DNA of 15,778 bases. It comes from Brachybacterium sp. GTDB lineage: Bacteria > Actinomycetota > Actinomycetes > Actinomycetales > Dermabacteraceae. Shown piece after piece: positions 6,871 through 13,505 of the stretch. The DNA lies in the NCBI GenBank assembly GCA_030451965.1, contig JAKDNE010000030.1, forward strand, positions 1-15,778, written 5' to 3'. The notes beneath the pieces are model-generated. The model saw nothing but the letters and a program-made list of their open reading frames with translations, searched no databases and had not been told where the DNA came from. The position numbers and the translations under genes were made by a program. How positions within the stretch are numbered: the first letter of the stretch is position 1; each line of letters begins with the position of its first letter.

Positions 6871-7562
6871 GCACCTCCACGGGTTCGATCCCACGGCTGC
6901 GCTCGCAGCCCCCTGCCTCGCCCGGCCCGTCCCTGCGGGCCCTCGCCCCGGACGAGGGTGCGGCCCCGGCGCGTGCCGGCCGTGATCCGCTGCGCATGGC
7001 CGCGCGGATGTCCCCGCTGCTCGGGCTCGGCCTCAGCATCGCCCTGGTGTGGTGGGGCCTGGAGACCGGGGTGCTGCAGTCGCTCGAGAACCTGCAGATG
7101 TTCATCGACTCCCTCGGTGCCTGGGGTCCCGTCGCATTCATGATCGCCTCCGCCGCCTCCGTGGTCTTCCCGATCGTGCCTGCCGGCCTGCTGGTGCTCG
7201 CCGGTCCCGTGCTGTTCGGCCCGATCGAGGGGACGGTCTTCAACTATGTCGCGGTCAGCGCCGGGTCCCTGCTGAACTTCGCCATCGCCCGGCACGTGGG
7301 TCTGTCGCTCATCGAACGGATCTTCCGTCCCCGCACGGTCGAGAAGTTCCTGGGCTGGACCCGCAGCGACCATTTCACGCGCGCGTTCGCGCTCGCGATC
7401 GCCCTGCCGATAGCCCCCGATGACCTGCTCTGCTACCTCGCCGGCACCACCCGGATGCGCTGGCGCACCTACGTCCTGATCATCCTGCTGTGCAAGCCGT
7501 GGGCCCTGATCGCCTACGGACTCGGCGTCAGCGCCCTCGTGATGCGCTTCCTGCCCTGGTGA
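6867..7562 (+). CDS. TVP38/TMEM64 (VTT, DedA-superfamily) membrane protein
   Basis: This 231-residue integral membrane protein has a VTT (SNARE-associated/DedA-like) domain. After about 45 soluble, Pro/Ala-rich residues come a first membrane helix (MSPLLGLGLSIALVWWGL, from about 48), a re-entrant region with VVFPIVPAGLLVLAGPVLFG, a Gly-rich stretch around FNYVAVSAGSLLNFAIAR, the hallmark RAFALAIALPIAPDDLLCYL, and a last helix near the C-terminus. Proteins of this superfamily act as lipid or undecaprenyl-phosphate translocases or scramblases; for this member the function is inferred. It overlaps the upstream glycosyltransferase by ATGA and is followed 13 bp later by a second one, so all three are probably co-expressed. 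That context suggests it moves, or helps build, the glycolipid made by its neighbours. Confidence 0.88.
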   Translation: MSTSTGSIPRLRSQPPASPGPSLRALAPDEGAAPARAGRDPLRMAARMSPLLGLGLSIALVWWGLETGVLQSLENLQMFIDSLGAWGPVAFMIASAASVVFPIVPAGLLVLAGPVLFGPIEGTVFNYVAVSAGSLLNFAIARHVGLSLIERIFRPRTVEKFLGWTRSDHFTRAFALAIALPIAPDDLLCYLAGTTRMRWRTYVLIILLCKPWALIAYGLGVSALVMRFLPW

Positions 7563-7575
7563 ACGGAACCACGAC

Positions 7576-8715
7576 ATGCTCCTGAAGCCCCGCTCCCGGC
7601 GGCGCACCACCTCTCCCCACCACCCTGCGCGCTGCGAGGGGAACGACGCCCCGCCGCTGCGCGTGCTGCTGCCCGCAGGTCTCGCCTCGCTCGCCCGCGA
7701 GTCGGGCATCGGCGCTGCCATCCGCCACCAGGAATCGGCGGTGCGGTCGCTGGGCCACGAGGTGGTCACCAATCCGCTGCGGCCCTTCGACGTGGTCCAC
7801 CTGAACACCCCGTTCCCGGACACGCTGCTGCTGGCGGCTTGGGCGCGACTGCGTCGGCGGCCGGTGCTGGTGTGGGCGCATTCCACCGAGGACGATTTCC
7901 GCGACTCCTTCCCCGGATCGAACCGGCTGGCCCCGCTGTTCCGGCGCTGGATCGCACACCTGTACCGCCGCGGCGACACGGTGGTCACGCCGAGCGAGTA
8001 CTCCAAGCAGCTGATCTCCGCTCCGAAGTACGGACTGCGGGCACCAATCCGGGTGCTCTCCAACGGGGTCGACACCGGCTTCTTCCGCGCGGACCCGACG
8101 GCCCGGCAGCGACTGCGATCCTCCCTCGGACTCCCGCCGGACGCCCCGGTGGTGATCAGCGTCGGGATGCAGCTGCGACGCAAGGGGATCCTGGACTGGG
8201 TGGAGGTGGCCCGTCGGATGCCGCATGTCACCTTCGTCTGGTACGGCCGCACCGATCCGCGGCTGCTGACGGCCGAGGTGGAGCGCGCGCTGGCCGGCGC
8301 TCCCGCGAACGCTCTGTTCCCCGGATACGTGCAGGCCGCGCAGCTGCGGGAGGCCTACTGCGGTGCCGACGCCTTCTGCTTCCTCACGAAGGAGGAGACC
8401 GAGGGGATCGTGCTGTGGGAGGCGCTCGCCTGCGAGGTCCCCGCGCTGGTGCGAGGGATCCCGCTGTATCGCGACGCGATGCCCGACGGGGTGCTCACGC
8501 ACCAGGTCGCCGGGGACGGGCCCGAGTTCGCGGGCCGGGTCGTCGCAGCGCTCCGAGCGCTGCTCGACGGTGAGCTCGAGGACCTCACTGCGGCCGGTCG
8601 CCGCGCCGCGGAGGGCGTCGACCTGGACCAGGTGGCGCAGCAGCTGCAGGAGATCTACCACCGTGCCGGGGTGCATCCGGTGTCGACCGCGCGCTCGGTC
8701 ACGAACGGCGCGTAG
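7576..8715 (+). CDS. GT4 glycosyltransferase, second glycolipid sugar transferase candidate
   Basis: This 379-residue GT-B, GT4-family enzyme is distinct from the first. About 27 basic residues precede the N-domain (LRVLLPAGLASLARESGIGA). It holds VWAHSTEDDFRDSFPGSN and a stretch ending in TVVTPSEYSKQLI, resembling the second glycosyltransferases of Gram-positive glycolipid pathways (CpoA/LafB type). The donor-binding domain has VISVGMQLRRKGILDW and the E-x7-E motif in KEETEGIVLWEAL. I infer that it adds a second hexose to the glycosyl-diacylglycerol produced by the GT4 at 5506. Only a weak ribosome site precedes the ATG, which fits expression from the same message as the VTT gene 13 bp upstream. 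Its last 17 bp overlap the convergent end of hspR. Sugar identity and acceptor are not determined. Confidence 0.87.
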   Translation: MLLKPRSRRRTTSPHHPARCEGNDAPPLRVLLPAGLASLARESGIGAAIRHQESAVRSLGHEVVTNPLRPFDVVHLNTPFPDTLLLAAWARLRRRPVLVWAHSTEDDFRDSFPGSNRLAPLFRRWIAHLYRRGDTVVTPSEYSKQLISAPKYGLRAPIRVLSNGVDTGFFRADPTARQRLRSSLGLPPDAPVVISVGMQLRRKGILDWVEVARRMPHVTFVWYGRTDPRLLTAEVERALAGAPANALFPGYVQAAQLREAYCGADAFCFLTKEETEGIVLWEALACEVPALVRGIPLYRDAMPDGVLTHQVAGDGPEFAGRVVAALRALLDGELEDLTAAGRRAAEGVDLDQVAQQLQEIYHRAGVHPVSTARSVTNGA

Positions 8716-9139
8716 GCCTCCACACCACCAGGGCGTTGCTGCTGCCGCGTCGTCGGGGGCGCTCCCCGCGGCGCAGGGCGCTGATCTCACCGTCCCGATC
8801 GGCGGAAAACACGCGCCGCTGCGCGGGGGTCATCGTCTCCAGCCTGTCACGGACACGGCCGAGCTGGCCCTGCAGCGTGGCGACCTCATCCTGCAGCTCG
8901 AGGATCCGCTTGATCCCGGCGAGGTTGATGCCCTGCTCCTGGGAGAGCCCCTGGATCTCTCGCAGCCGCTCGACGTCACGGGTGCTGTACCGGCGACCGC
9001 GGCCACGGGTGCGCTGCGGGATCACCAGCCCCAGCCGGTCGTACTGGCGCAGGGTCTGGGGGTGCATCCCGGAGAGCTCCGCCGCCACCGAGATCACGAA
9101 CACGGGCGCCCGGTCGTCCAGGCGGTGCGAGCTGTGCAT
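8699..9139 (-). CDS. hspR: HspR, MerR-family heat-shock repressor
   Basis: This 146-residue MerR-type regulator is the autoregulatory repressor of the actinobacterial dnaK operon. The winged helix-turn-helix spans about residues 13-70, with the HspR-typical VFVISVAAELSGMHPQTLRQ, then YDRLGLVIPQRT and GRRYS. A coiled-coil helix follows (LAGIKRILELQDEVATLQGQ), and the C-terminal SSNALVVWRP is the short hydrophobic tail seen in HspR proteins. In characterised actinobacteria HspR binds HAIR sites with help from DnaK. Two HAIR sites are present upstream of dnaK in this window. AGGAG lies 7 nt before the ATG. It is the last gene of the operon, 60 bp after dnaJ, and its end overlaps the convergent glycosyltransferase by 17 bp. 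Confidence 0.95.
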   Translation of the reverse strand: MHSSHRLDDRAPVFVISVAAELSGMHPQTLRQYDRLGLVIPQRTRGRGRRYSTRDVERLREIQGLSQEQGINLAGIKRILELQDEVATLQGQLGRVRDRLETMTPAQRRVFSADRDGEISALRRGERPRRRGSSNALVVWRPTRRS

Positions 9140-9199
9140 CGGGGTGCTCCTCTCGGGATCCGGTGGCGACGGGCAGGGTGGAGCCTCAGCGGAGGGGGC

Positions 9200-10207
9200 T
9201 CAGCGGGCGGCGGCCTCGGCGAGCCCGGCCCGGGGGTCCTCCTCGGCCAGCGCCGTCCGCAGGTCCTCGACCGCCTGCTTCGCCGCACCCTCCACATGGG
9301 TGGGGACGGCGACCTGCACGGTGACGTGGAGATCTCCGGTGGACTTCTTGGTCACCAGGCCCTTGCCGCGCACCCTCAGGGTACGACCGGAGGGCGTGCC
9401 CGGCGGGACCTTCACCGAGACCGTGCCGCCGTCGAGCAGCGGGACGGACAGCGTGGTGCCCAGCACCGCCTCGTCGAAGGCGATCGGCACCGTGATCCGC
9501 AGGTTCTTGCCGTCAGCGCTCCACACCGGATGCTCCTCGACGTCCAGGGCCAGCAGCAGGTCGCCGGCGGGGGCACCGCCGGGTCCCGGCCGTCCCTTTC
9601 CGCGCAGGCGGATCTTCTGGCCGTCGTGCACGCCGGCAGGGATGCGAGCGGTGACCGTGCGCCCGTCGACGTTCAGCCGCAGATCGGTGCCCAGCGCCGC
9701 GTCACGGAAGCTGATGCGGGTGCGGGCCGAGGTGTCGGAGCCCTTCGCCGGGGTGCGGTTCGGGGAGAACCCGGCCGGGCCTCCCCCGCCGAAGCCCCCG
9801 CCCTGACCACCGAACATCTTCAGCAGATCGTCGATGTCGGGGTTGGCACCGCCACCGCCGGGAGCGGGTCGGGCACCGGGATGGCCGCCGCCACCGAACA
9901 TCGAGGAGAAGACGTCCTCGAAGCCGGCACCGCCGGGTCCGCCCTGGCCGGCGGAGAAGCGGGCGCCGCCGGAGCCCATCGCCCGGATGGCGTCGTACTG
10001 CTCACGCTGCTCGGGGTCGTTGAGCACCGAATAGGCCTCGCCGATCTCCTTGAACCGCTCCTCTGCCTTGGCATCGTCGGGGTGGTGATCGGGGGGGTAC
10101 TTCCGGGCCTGCGGGCGGTAGGCCTTCTTGATCTCCTGGGCGGCGGCGTCCTTGGAGACGCCGAGGACCGCGTAGAAGTCCTTGTCGAGCCAGTCCTGTC
10201 CGGACAT
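9200..10207 (-). CDS. dnaJ: DnaJ/CbpA-type J-domain co-chaperone without zinc finger, altered HPD motif
   Basis: This 335-residue DnaJ family protein should deliver substrates to DnaK and stimulate its ATPase. The J domain (about 9-73) is followed by a Gly/Phe-rich linker (about 77-150) and two DnaJ C-terminal substrate-binding domains (about 160-325). There are no CxxCxGxG repeats, so it is of the zinc-less CbpA/type II class. The striking oddity is in the J domain: helix II and the loop read YRPQARKYPPDHHPDD (30-45), where the family has YRKLARKYHPD. Position 38 is Pro instead of the invariant His, and Lys32 and Leu33 are replaced by Pro and Gln. An HPD occurs 4 residues later (42-44), where relatives have a variable NPxD-like segment. 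The ATG at 10207 has AAGGAG 6 nt upstream. A possible -10 (TACATT) lies upstream of it. Confidence 0.92.
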   Translation of the reverse strand: MSGQDWLDKDFYAVLGVSKDAAAQEIKKAYRPQARKYPPDHHPDDAKAEERFKEIGEAYSVLNDPEQREQYDAIRAMGSGGARFSAGQGGPGGAGFEDVFSSMFGGGGHPGARPAPGGGGANPDIDDLLKMFGGQGGGFGGGGPAGFSPNRTPAKGSDTSARTRISFRDAALGTDLRLNVDGRTVTARIPAGVHDGQKIRLRGKGRPGPGGAPAGDLLLALDVEEHPVWSADGKNLRITVPIAFDEAVLGTTLSVPLLDGGTVSVKVPPGTPSGRTLRVRGKGLVTKKSTGDLHVTVQVAVPTHVEGAAKQAVEDLRTALAEEDPRAGLAEAAAR

Positions 10208-10213
10208 GTGCGT

Positions 10214-10249
10214 CTCCTTCCGGGAGCCTCAGCTGCGGGATCGAATGTA
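10214..10249 (-). promoter_or_regulatory. Ribosome site and possible internal -10 box for dnaJ
   Basis: On the minus strand TACATT (10249-10244) could be a -10 box, and AAGGAG (10219-10214) is a strong Shine-Dalgarno 6 nt before the ATG. No good -35 is visible, so an internal promoter is only possible; the ribosome site is convincing. Confidence 0.4.
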
Positions 10250-10261
10250 TGGGGTGAGACG

Positions 10262-10298
10262 GGTGCGGGGCCTGCCGGGGACCGACAGGCCCCGCACC
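10262..10298 (-). terminator. Perfect 13-bp hairpin between grpE and dnaJ
   Basis: GGTGCGGGGCCTG (10262-10274) and CAGGCCCCGCACC (10286-10298) form a perfect, very GC-rich 13-bp stem with an 11-nt loop, 32 bp after the grpE stop. It could be a partial terminator, an RNase processing point or a 3' stabiliser that sets different levels of dnaK-grpE and dnaJ-hspR. No T-tract follows on the minus strand. Confidence 0.7.
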
Positions 10299-10329
10299 GT
10301 GGGTGAGCGGGTCGCTCAGGCGGTCACCG

Positions 10330-11007
10330 TCAGGCAGGACCGCGGGTGCCGACCCGGGCGGGTCGGAGGATCCGCTCGTTCATCGCGTAGCCGGGCTGCA
10401 TGACGAGCGAGATCGTGGCGGTCTCGACGTCATCGGCGTCCTCGTGCATCAGCGCCTCGTGGAGGTTCGGGTCGAACTCCTCCCCGACGGCGCCGAAGCG
10501 CCTGAGGCCGTGCGATCCGAGCACCTCCTCGAGCTTCTGCGTGATGGCGTGGAACGGGGTGCCCGGGGCGATGTCGCCGTGCTGGCGGCCCAGCTCCACG
10601 TCGTCCAGGACCCCGATCAGCGAGCCGAGCACGCCGGCGATCGCCGCGTCCTTGCTCACCTGGGCGGCGCCCTCGATCCGGCGGCGCGAGTTGACGTACT
10701 CGGCCTGGTCGCGCTTGAGCTGCTCGGTGAGCTCGGTGACCTTGCCCTCGAGCTCGGCGACCCGTCCGGCGTCGGCCGGGAGCGAGGAGTCGTCCCCGCT
10801 CTGGGCCGCCTGCTCGAACAGCTGCGCCGCCTCGGCGTCGAAGGAGTCGACCGGCTCGCCGGCCCCCTGCCCCTCCGTCGCGGGGGTGTCCCCGGAGGGA
10901 CGGATGGTGCCGTCCTCCGGGTTCACCTTGCGCTTGTCGGTGAAGGAGAACCTGGGCTCTTCCTCGGGACGCTGCGCGTCGTCAGGAGTGCTCGGGTCCT
11001 CGGTCAT
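10330..11007 (-). CDS. grpE: GrpE nucleotide-exchange factor
   Basis: This 225-residue protein is the nucleotide-exchange factor that releases ADP from DnaK. An acidic, disordered N-terminus of about 65 residues comes first. It is followed by the long dimerisation helix (ELEGKVTELTEQLKRDQAEY, around 75-100), the NSRRRIEGAAQ segment and the C-terminal beta domain, where EEFDPNLHEALMHE and VMQPGYAMNERILRPARV are family hallmarks. ATG at 11007 overlaps the dnaK stop as TGATG; a GTG one codon earlier (11010) is also possible. GAGGAG lies a suitable distance upstream, inside the end of dnaK. Close coupling to dnaK fits the need for a fixed ratio of the two proteins. A strong hairpin follows the stop. 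Confidence 0.95.
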   Translation of the reverse strand: MTEDPSTPDDAQRPEEEPRFSFTDKRKVNPEDGTIRPSGDTPATEGQGAGEPVDSFDAEAAQLFEQAAQSGDDSSLPADAGRVAELEGKVTELTEQLKRDQAEYVNSRRRIEGAAQVSKDAAIAGVLGSLIGVLDDVELGRQHGDIAPGTPFHAITQKLEEVLGSHGLRRFGAVGEEFDPNLHEALMHEDADDVETATISLVMQPGYAMNERILRPARVGTRGPA

Positions 11008-12878
11008 CACTTCTGCTCCTCGTCCTCATCCACGATCTCGGCGTCGACCACGTCGTCATCGTCGGACGAGTCCGCCTGCTGGTCGGCGCCGGCCTCCGCG
11101 CCCTCGGCGCCCTCAGCACCCTCGGCCTGCGAGTAGATCGCGGTGCCGACGGCCTGCAGGGCCTCGTTCAGGGAGTCCCGCTTGGCCTCGAGGTCCTCGG
11201 TCGAGGCGTCCTCCTTGGCCAGCTCCTCCTTGGCTTCCTTGATCGCGTCCTCGGCCTTGGTCTTGTCGCCGTCCTCGATCTTGTCCTCGTTGTCCTTGAG
11301 CAGCTTCTCGCCCTGGTAGACGAGCTGCTCGACGGTGTTGCGGGCGTCGGCGTTCTTGCGGCGCTCCTCGTCCTCGGCGGCGTGGACCTCGGCGTCCTTC
11401 ACCATGCGGTCGATGTCCTCGTCGGACAGGGCGGAGCCGCCGGTGATCTGGATGGACTGCTCGTTGCCGGTGCCGCGGTCCTTCGCGGTCACATGCACGA
11501 TGCCGTTGGAGTCGATGTCGAAGGTGACCTCGACCTGCGGCATGCCGCGCGGTGCCGGGGCGATCCCGGTGAGCTCGAAGGTGCCGAGCATCTTGTTGTC
11601 CCGGGTGAACTGACGCTCGCCCTGGAACACCTGGATCGCCACGGAGGGCTGGTTGTCCTCAGCGGTGGAGAACACCTCGGAGGTCTTGGTGGGGATGGCC
11701 GCGTTGCGCTCGATGAGCTTGGTCATCACGCCGCCCTTGGTCTCGATGCCGAGGGAGAGAGGGGTGACGTCCATGAGCAGGACGTCCTTGCGCTCGCCCT
11801 TGATGACGGCGGCCTGCAGCGCGGCGCCGACGGCGACGACCTCGTCCGGGTTCACGGACTTGTTGGGCTCCTTGCCACCGGTGAGCTCCTTGACGGCCTC
11901 GGTGACGGCGGGCATGCGGGTGGAGCCGCCGACGAGGACCACGTGGTCGATGTCGGAGACGGAGACGCCCGCATCCTTGATCACCTGGTGGAAGGGAGCC
12001 TTGGTGCGCTCGAGCAGGTCCGAGGTCATGTCCTCGAACTGGGCACGGCTGAGCTTCTCGTCGAGGTGCAGCGGGCCGTTCTCGGTCATCGACAGGTACT
12101 GCAGCGAGATCGAGGTGGAGGTCGAGGCACTGAGCTCCTTCTTGGCCTGCTCAGCGGCCTCCTTCAGACGCTGCAGGGCGATCTTGTCCTTGGACAGGTC
12201 CACCCCGTCCTTGTTCTTGACCTGGGTGATCAGCCAGTCCACGACCTTCTGGTCCCAGTCGTCGCCGCCGAGGCGGTTGTCGCCGGCGGTGGCCTGGACC
12301 TGGATGGTGGAGCCCTCGTCGTCCTTGCCCACCTCGAGCAGGGAGACGTCGAAGGTGCCGCCGCCGAGGTCGAAGACCAGGATCTGCTCGTCGTCCTTGC
12401 CCTTCTCGAGGCCGTAGGCGAGCGCCGCGGCGGTGGGCTCGTTGATGATGCGCAGAACGTTGAGACCGGCGATGGTGCCGGCATCCTTGGTGGCCTGGCG
12501 CTCGGAGTCCGAGAAGTACGCCGGGACGGTGACGACCGCATCGGTCACGGCCTCGCCCAGGTAGGACTCGGCGTCCTTCTTGAGCTTGCCGAGGACGCGC
12601 GCGGAGATCTCCTGGGCGGTGTACTTCTTCTCGTCGATCTCCGTGCTCCAGTCGGTGCCCATGTGGCGCTTGACGGAGGCGATGGTGCGATCGACGTTGG
12701 TGACGGCCTGGCGCTTGGCGACCTCGCCGACGAGGACCTCGCTCTGCTTGGAGAAGGCCACGACCGACGGGGTGGTGCGGGAGCCCTCGGCGTTCGCGAT
12801 GACGGTGGGCTGGCCACCCTCGAGGACGGCGACGGCGGAGTTGGTGGTACCGAGGTCGATTCCGACGACACGGGACAT
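11007..12878 (-). CDS. dnaK: DnaK, Hsp70 chaperone
   Basis: This 623-residue Hsp70 binds and refolds or holds unfolded proteins using ATP, working with DnaJ and GrpE. The ATPase domain shows GIDLGTTNSAVAV (6-18), VVTVPAYFSDSERQAT (115-130), INEPTAAALAYG (145-156) and LVFDLGGGTFDVSLLEVG from 167. The interdomain linker DVLLMDVTPLSLGIET leads into the substrate-binding domain, followed by a helical lid. The tail carries AEG-type repeats and the conserved acidic end DDVVDAEIVDEDEE. The start at 12878 is preceded by an AGGCAGG-like ribosome site. An in-frame GTG at 12971 is rejected because it lies in the operator. The gene heads the heat-shock operon, and its promoter is bracketed by two HspR operators. 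Length and motifs are ordinary, so the chaperone itself looks intact even though its DnaJ partner is altered. Confidence 0.98.
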   Translation of the reverse strand: MSRVVGIDLGTTNSAVAVLEGGQPTVIANAEGSRTTPSVVAFSKQSEVLVGEVAKRQAVTNVDRTIASVKRHMGTDWSTEIDEKKYTAQEISARVLGKLKKDAESYLGEAVTDAVVTVPAYFSDSERQATKDAGTIAGLNVLRIINEPTAAALAYGLEKGKDDEQILVFDLGGGTFDVSLLEVGKDDEGSTIQVQATAGDNRLGGDDWDQKVVDWLITQVKNKDGVDLSKDKIALQRLKEAAEQAKKELSASTSTSISLQYLSMTENGPLHLDEKLSRAQFEDMTSDLLERTKAPFHQVIKDAGVSVSDIDHVVLVGGSTRMPAVTEAVKELTGGKEPNKSVNPDEVVAVGAALQAAVIKGERKDVLLMDVTPLSLGIETKGGVMTKLIERNAAIPTKTSEVFSTAEDNQPSVAIQVFQGERQFTRDNKMLGTFELTGIAPAPRGMPQVEVTFDIDSNGIVHVTAKDRGTGNEQSIQITGGSALSDEDIDRMVKDAEVHAAEDEERRKNADARNTVEQLVYQGEKLLKDNEDKIEDGDKTKAEDAIKEAKEELAKEDASTEDLEAKRDSLNEALQAVGTAIYSQAEGAEGAEGAEAGADQQADSSDDDDVVDAEIVDEDEEQK

Positions 12879-12951
12879 GGGGGCCTGCCTTTCTGCGACG
12901 GGAGCGCCGCAACGGGTTCGTGCACTGCCGGCCGTGGGGCCGGCGGCAAGA

Positions 12952-12972
12952 CTTGAGCTGTACACGCTCAAG
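12952..12972. promoter_or_regulatory. HAIR operator 1 (HspR binding site) at the dnaK start site
   Basis: CTTGAGC, 7 nt, GCTCAAG is a perfect inverted repeat that matches the HspR-associated consensus CTTGAGT-N7-ACTCAAG with one complementary change per arm. It abuts the -10 box, and its body covers the expected transcription start of dnaK, so binding should block initiation. Confidence 0.92.
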
Positions 12973-12999
12973 TAGAAAACTCCGGATCGATGTTGTCAA
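12971..12999 (-). promoter_or_regulatory. dnaK operon promoter
   Basis: On the minus strand a consensus -35 TTGACA (12999-12994) and TCTACT (12976-12971) are separated by 17 bp. The expected start near 12964 gives a leader of about 86 nt. HAIR 1 covers the -10 edge and start site, and HAIR 2 lies 16 bp upstream of the -35. Confidence 0.75.
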
Positions 13000-13015
13000 T
13001 CTGAAGAGCACTGAA

Positions 13016-13036
13016 CTTGAGCACACCCGACTCAAC
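13016..13036. promoter_or_regulatory. HAIR operator 2 upstream of the dnaK promoter
   Basis: CTTGAGC, 7 nt, ACTCAAC is an imperfect HspR operator with one mismatch to consensus in each arm. It sits upstream of the -35 box, 43 bp from operator 1. The pair may allow cooperative binding of two HspR dimers. Confidence 0.8.
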
Positions 13037-13505
13037 TCCGGTTCGGCCAGGTTCATTCCCGTGTGCCGCAGATGTGACGGAGGGCACCTGAGCCGGGTTC
13101 CAAGACAGGTTGGCCACTTCCGGGTTTCTCGGCCAGCGCGTGCCGCTCTGGTCGTTGCGGGAGGTCCCGTACGAGTGCCACCGACCTACCTGGTTCCACG
13201 GGGCCGCCCGGGCCTGTTCTGAGTCGCGACCAATGATCGGACCCTGGTCCACGAGAGCCTGCACGAGCTGGATCGACTGTGGCTGGCGGGCTTCGATCCC
13301 GGCACTGCGGGAACCCGCACGCAGCCCCCGCTGGTCCATTCACGAGCGGGATGCGGTCGGGGGCCGACCCTGTGCTCGCAGAATGCCTTCAGCCCTGCTC
13401 GCCCTGCTGCGGACGTGATCGACCTCTTACCGCTGCCCCTCGCCACAGCCGCCGCTCGTGGCTAGATTGGGGGCAGTCTCACTACCAGCCCAGTAGGTCT
13501 TCTTC
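13037..13505. other. Intergenic stretch of about 470 bp with no recognisable gene
   Basis: This separates the dnaK promoter from the divergent efflux gene. Open frames exist on both strands, but their predicted peptides have no family features, and third-position GC in the best one (minus strand, 13339-12968) is clearly lower than in the neighbouring genes. That frame also runs through the dnaK operators. TAGATT at 13463-13468 may be the -10 box of the efflux gene. Decayed coding sequence is possible, but I cannot assign it. Confidence 0.5.

Noticed and set aside
6810..8252. 480-codon minus-strand open frame across the VTT and second GT genes
   Set aside because: Low-complexity Gln/Arg/Gly-rich translation; the + strand genes have clear families.
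9181..9201. GAGCC/GGCTC repeat between dnaJ and hspR as a terminator
   Set aside because: Only a 5-bp stem, and hspR directly downstream has a good ribosome site and belongs to the operon.
8363..10306. 647-codon open frame on the + strand over hspR and dnaJ
   Set aside because: It runs through two certain minus-strand genes and the end of a certain + strand gene; composition bias only.
11090..11140. AEG/GAE tandem repeats in the DnaK tail as a DNA repeat array
   Set aside because: A short acidic, low-complexity tail is usual between the lid and the conserved C-terminal end of DnaK; nothing suggests a mobile or CRISPR repeat.
11382..12956. 524-codon open frame antisense to dnaK
   Set aside because: Gly/Asp/Leu-rich translation typical of the antisense shadow of a high-GC gene. 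No domain is visible, and dnaK explains the DNA.
12879..12971. In-frame GTG extension of DnaK by 31 residues
   Set aside because: It lies in the operator and leader region, and DnaK proteins begin at the MSRVVGIDLGTT position.
12968..13339. 123-codon minus-strand open frame upstream of dnaK
   Set aside because: Third-position GC is lower than in neighbours, there is no family feature, and it overlaps both HspR operators and the dnaK promoter.
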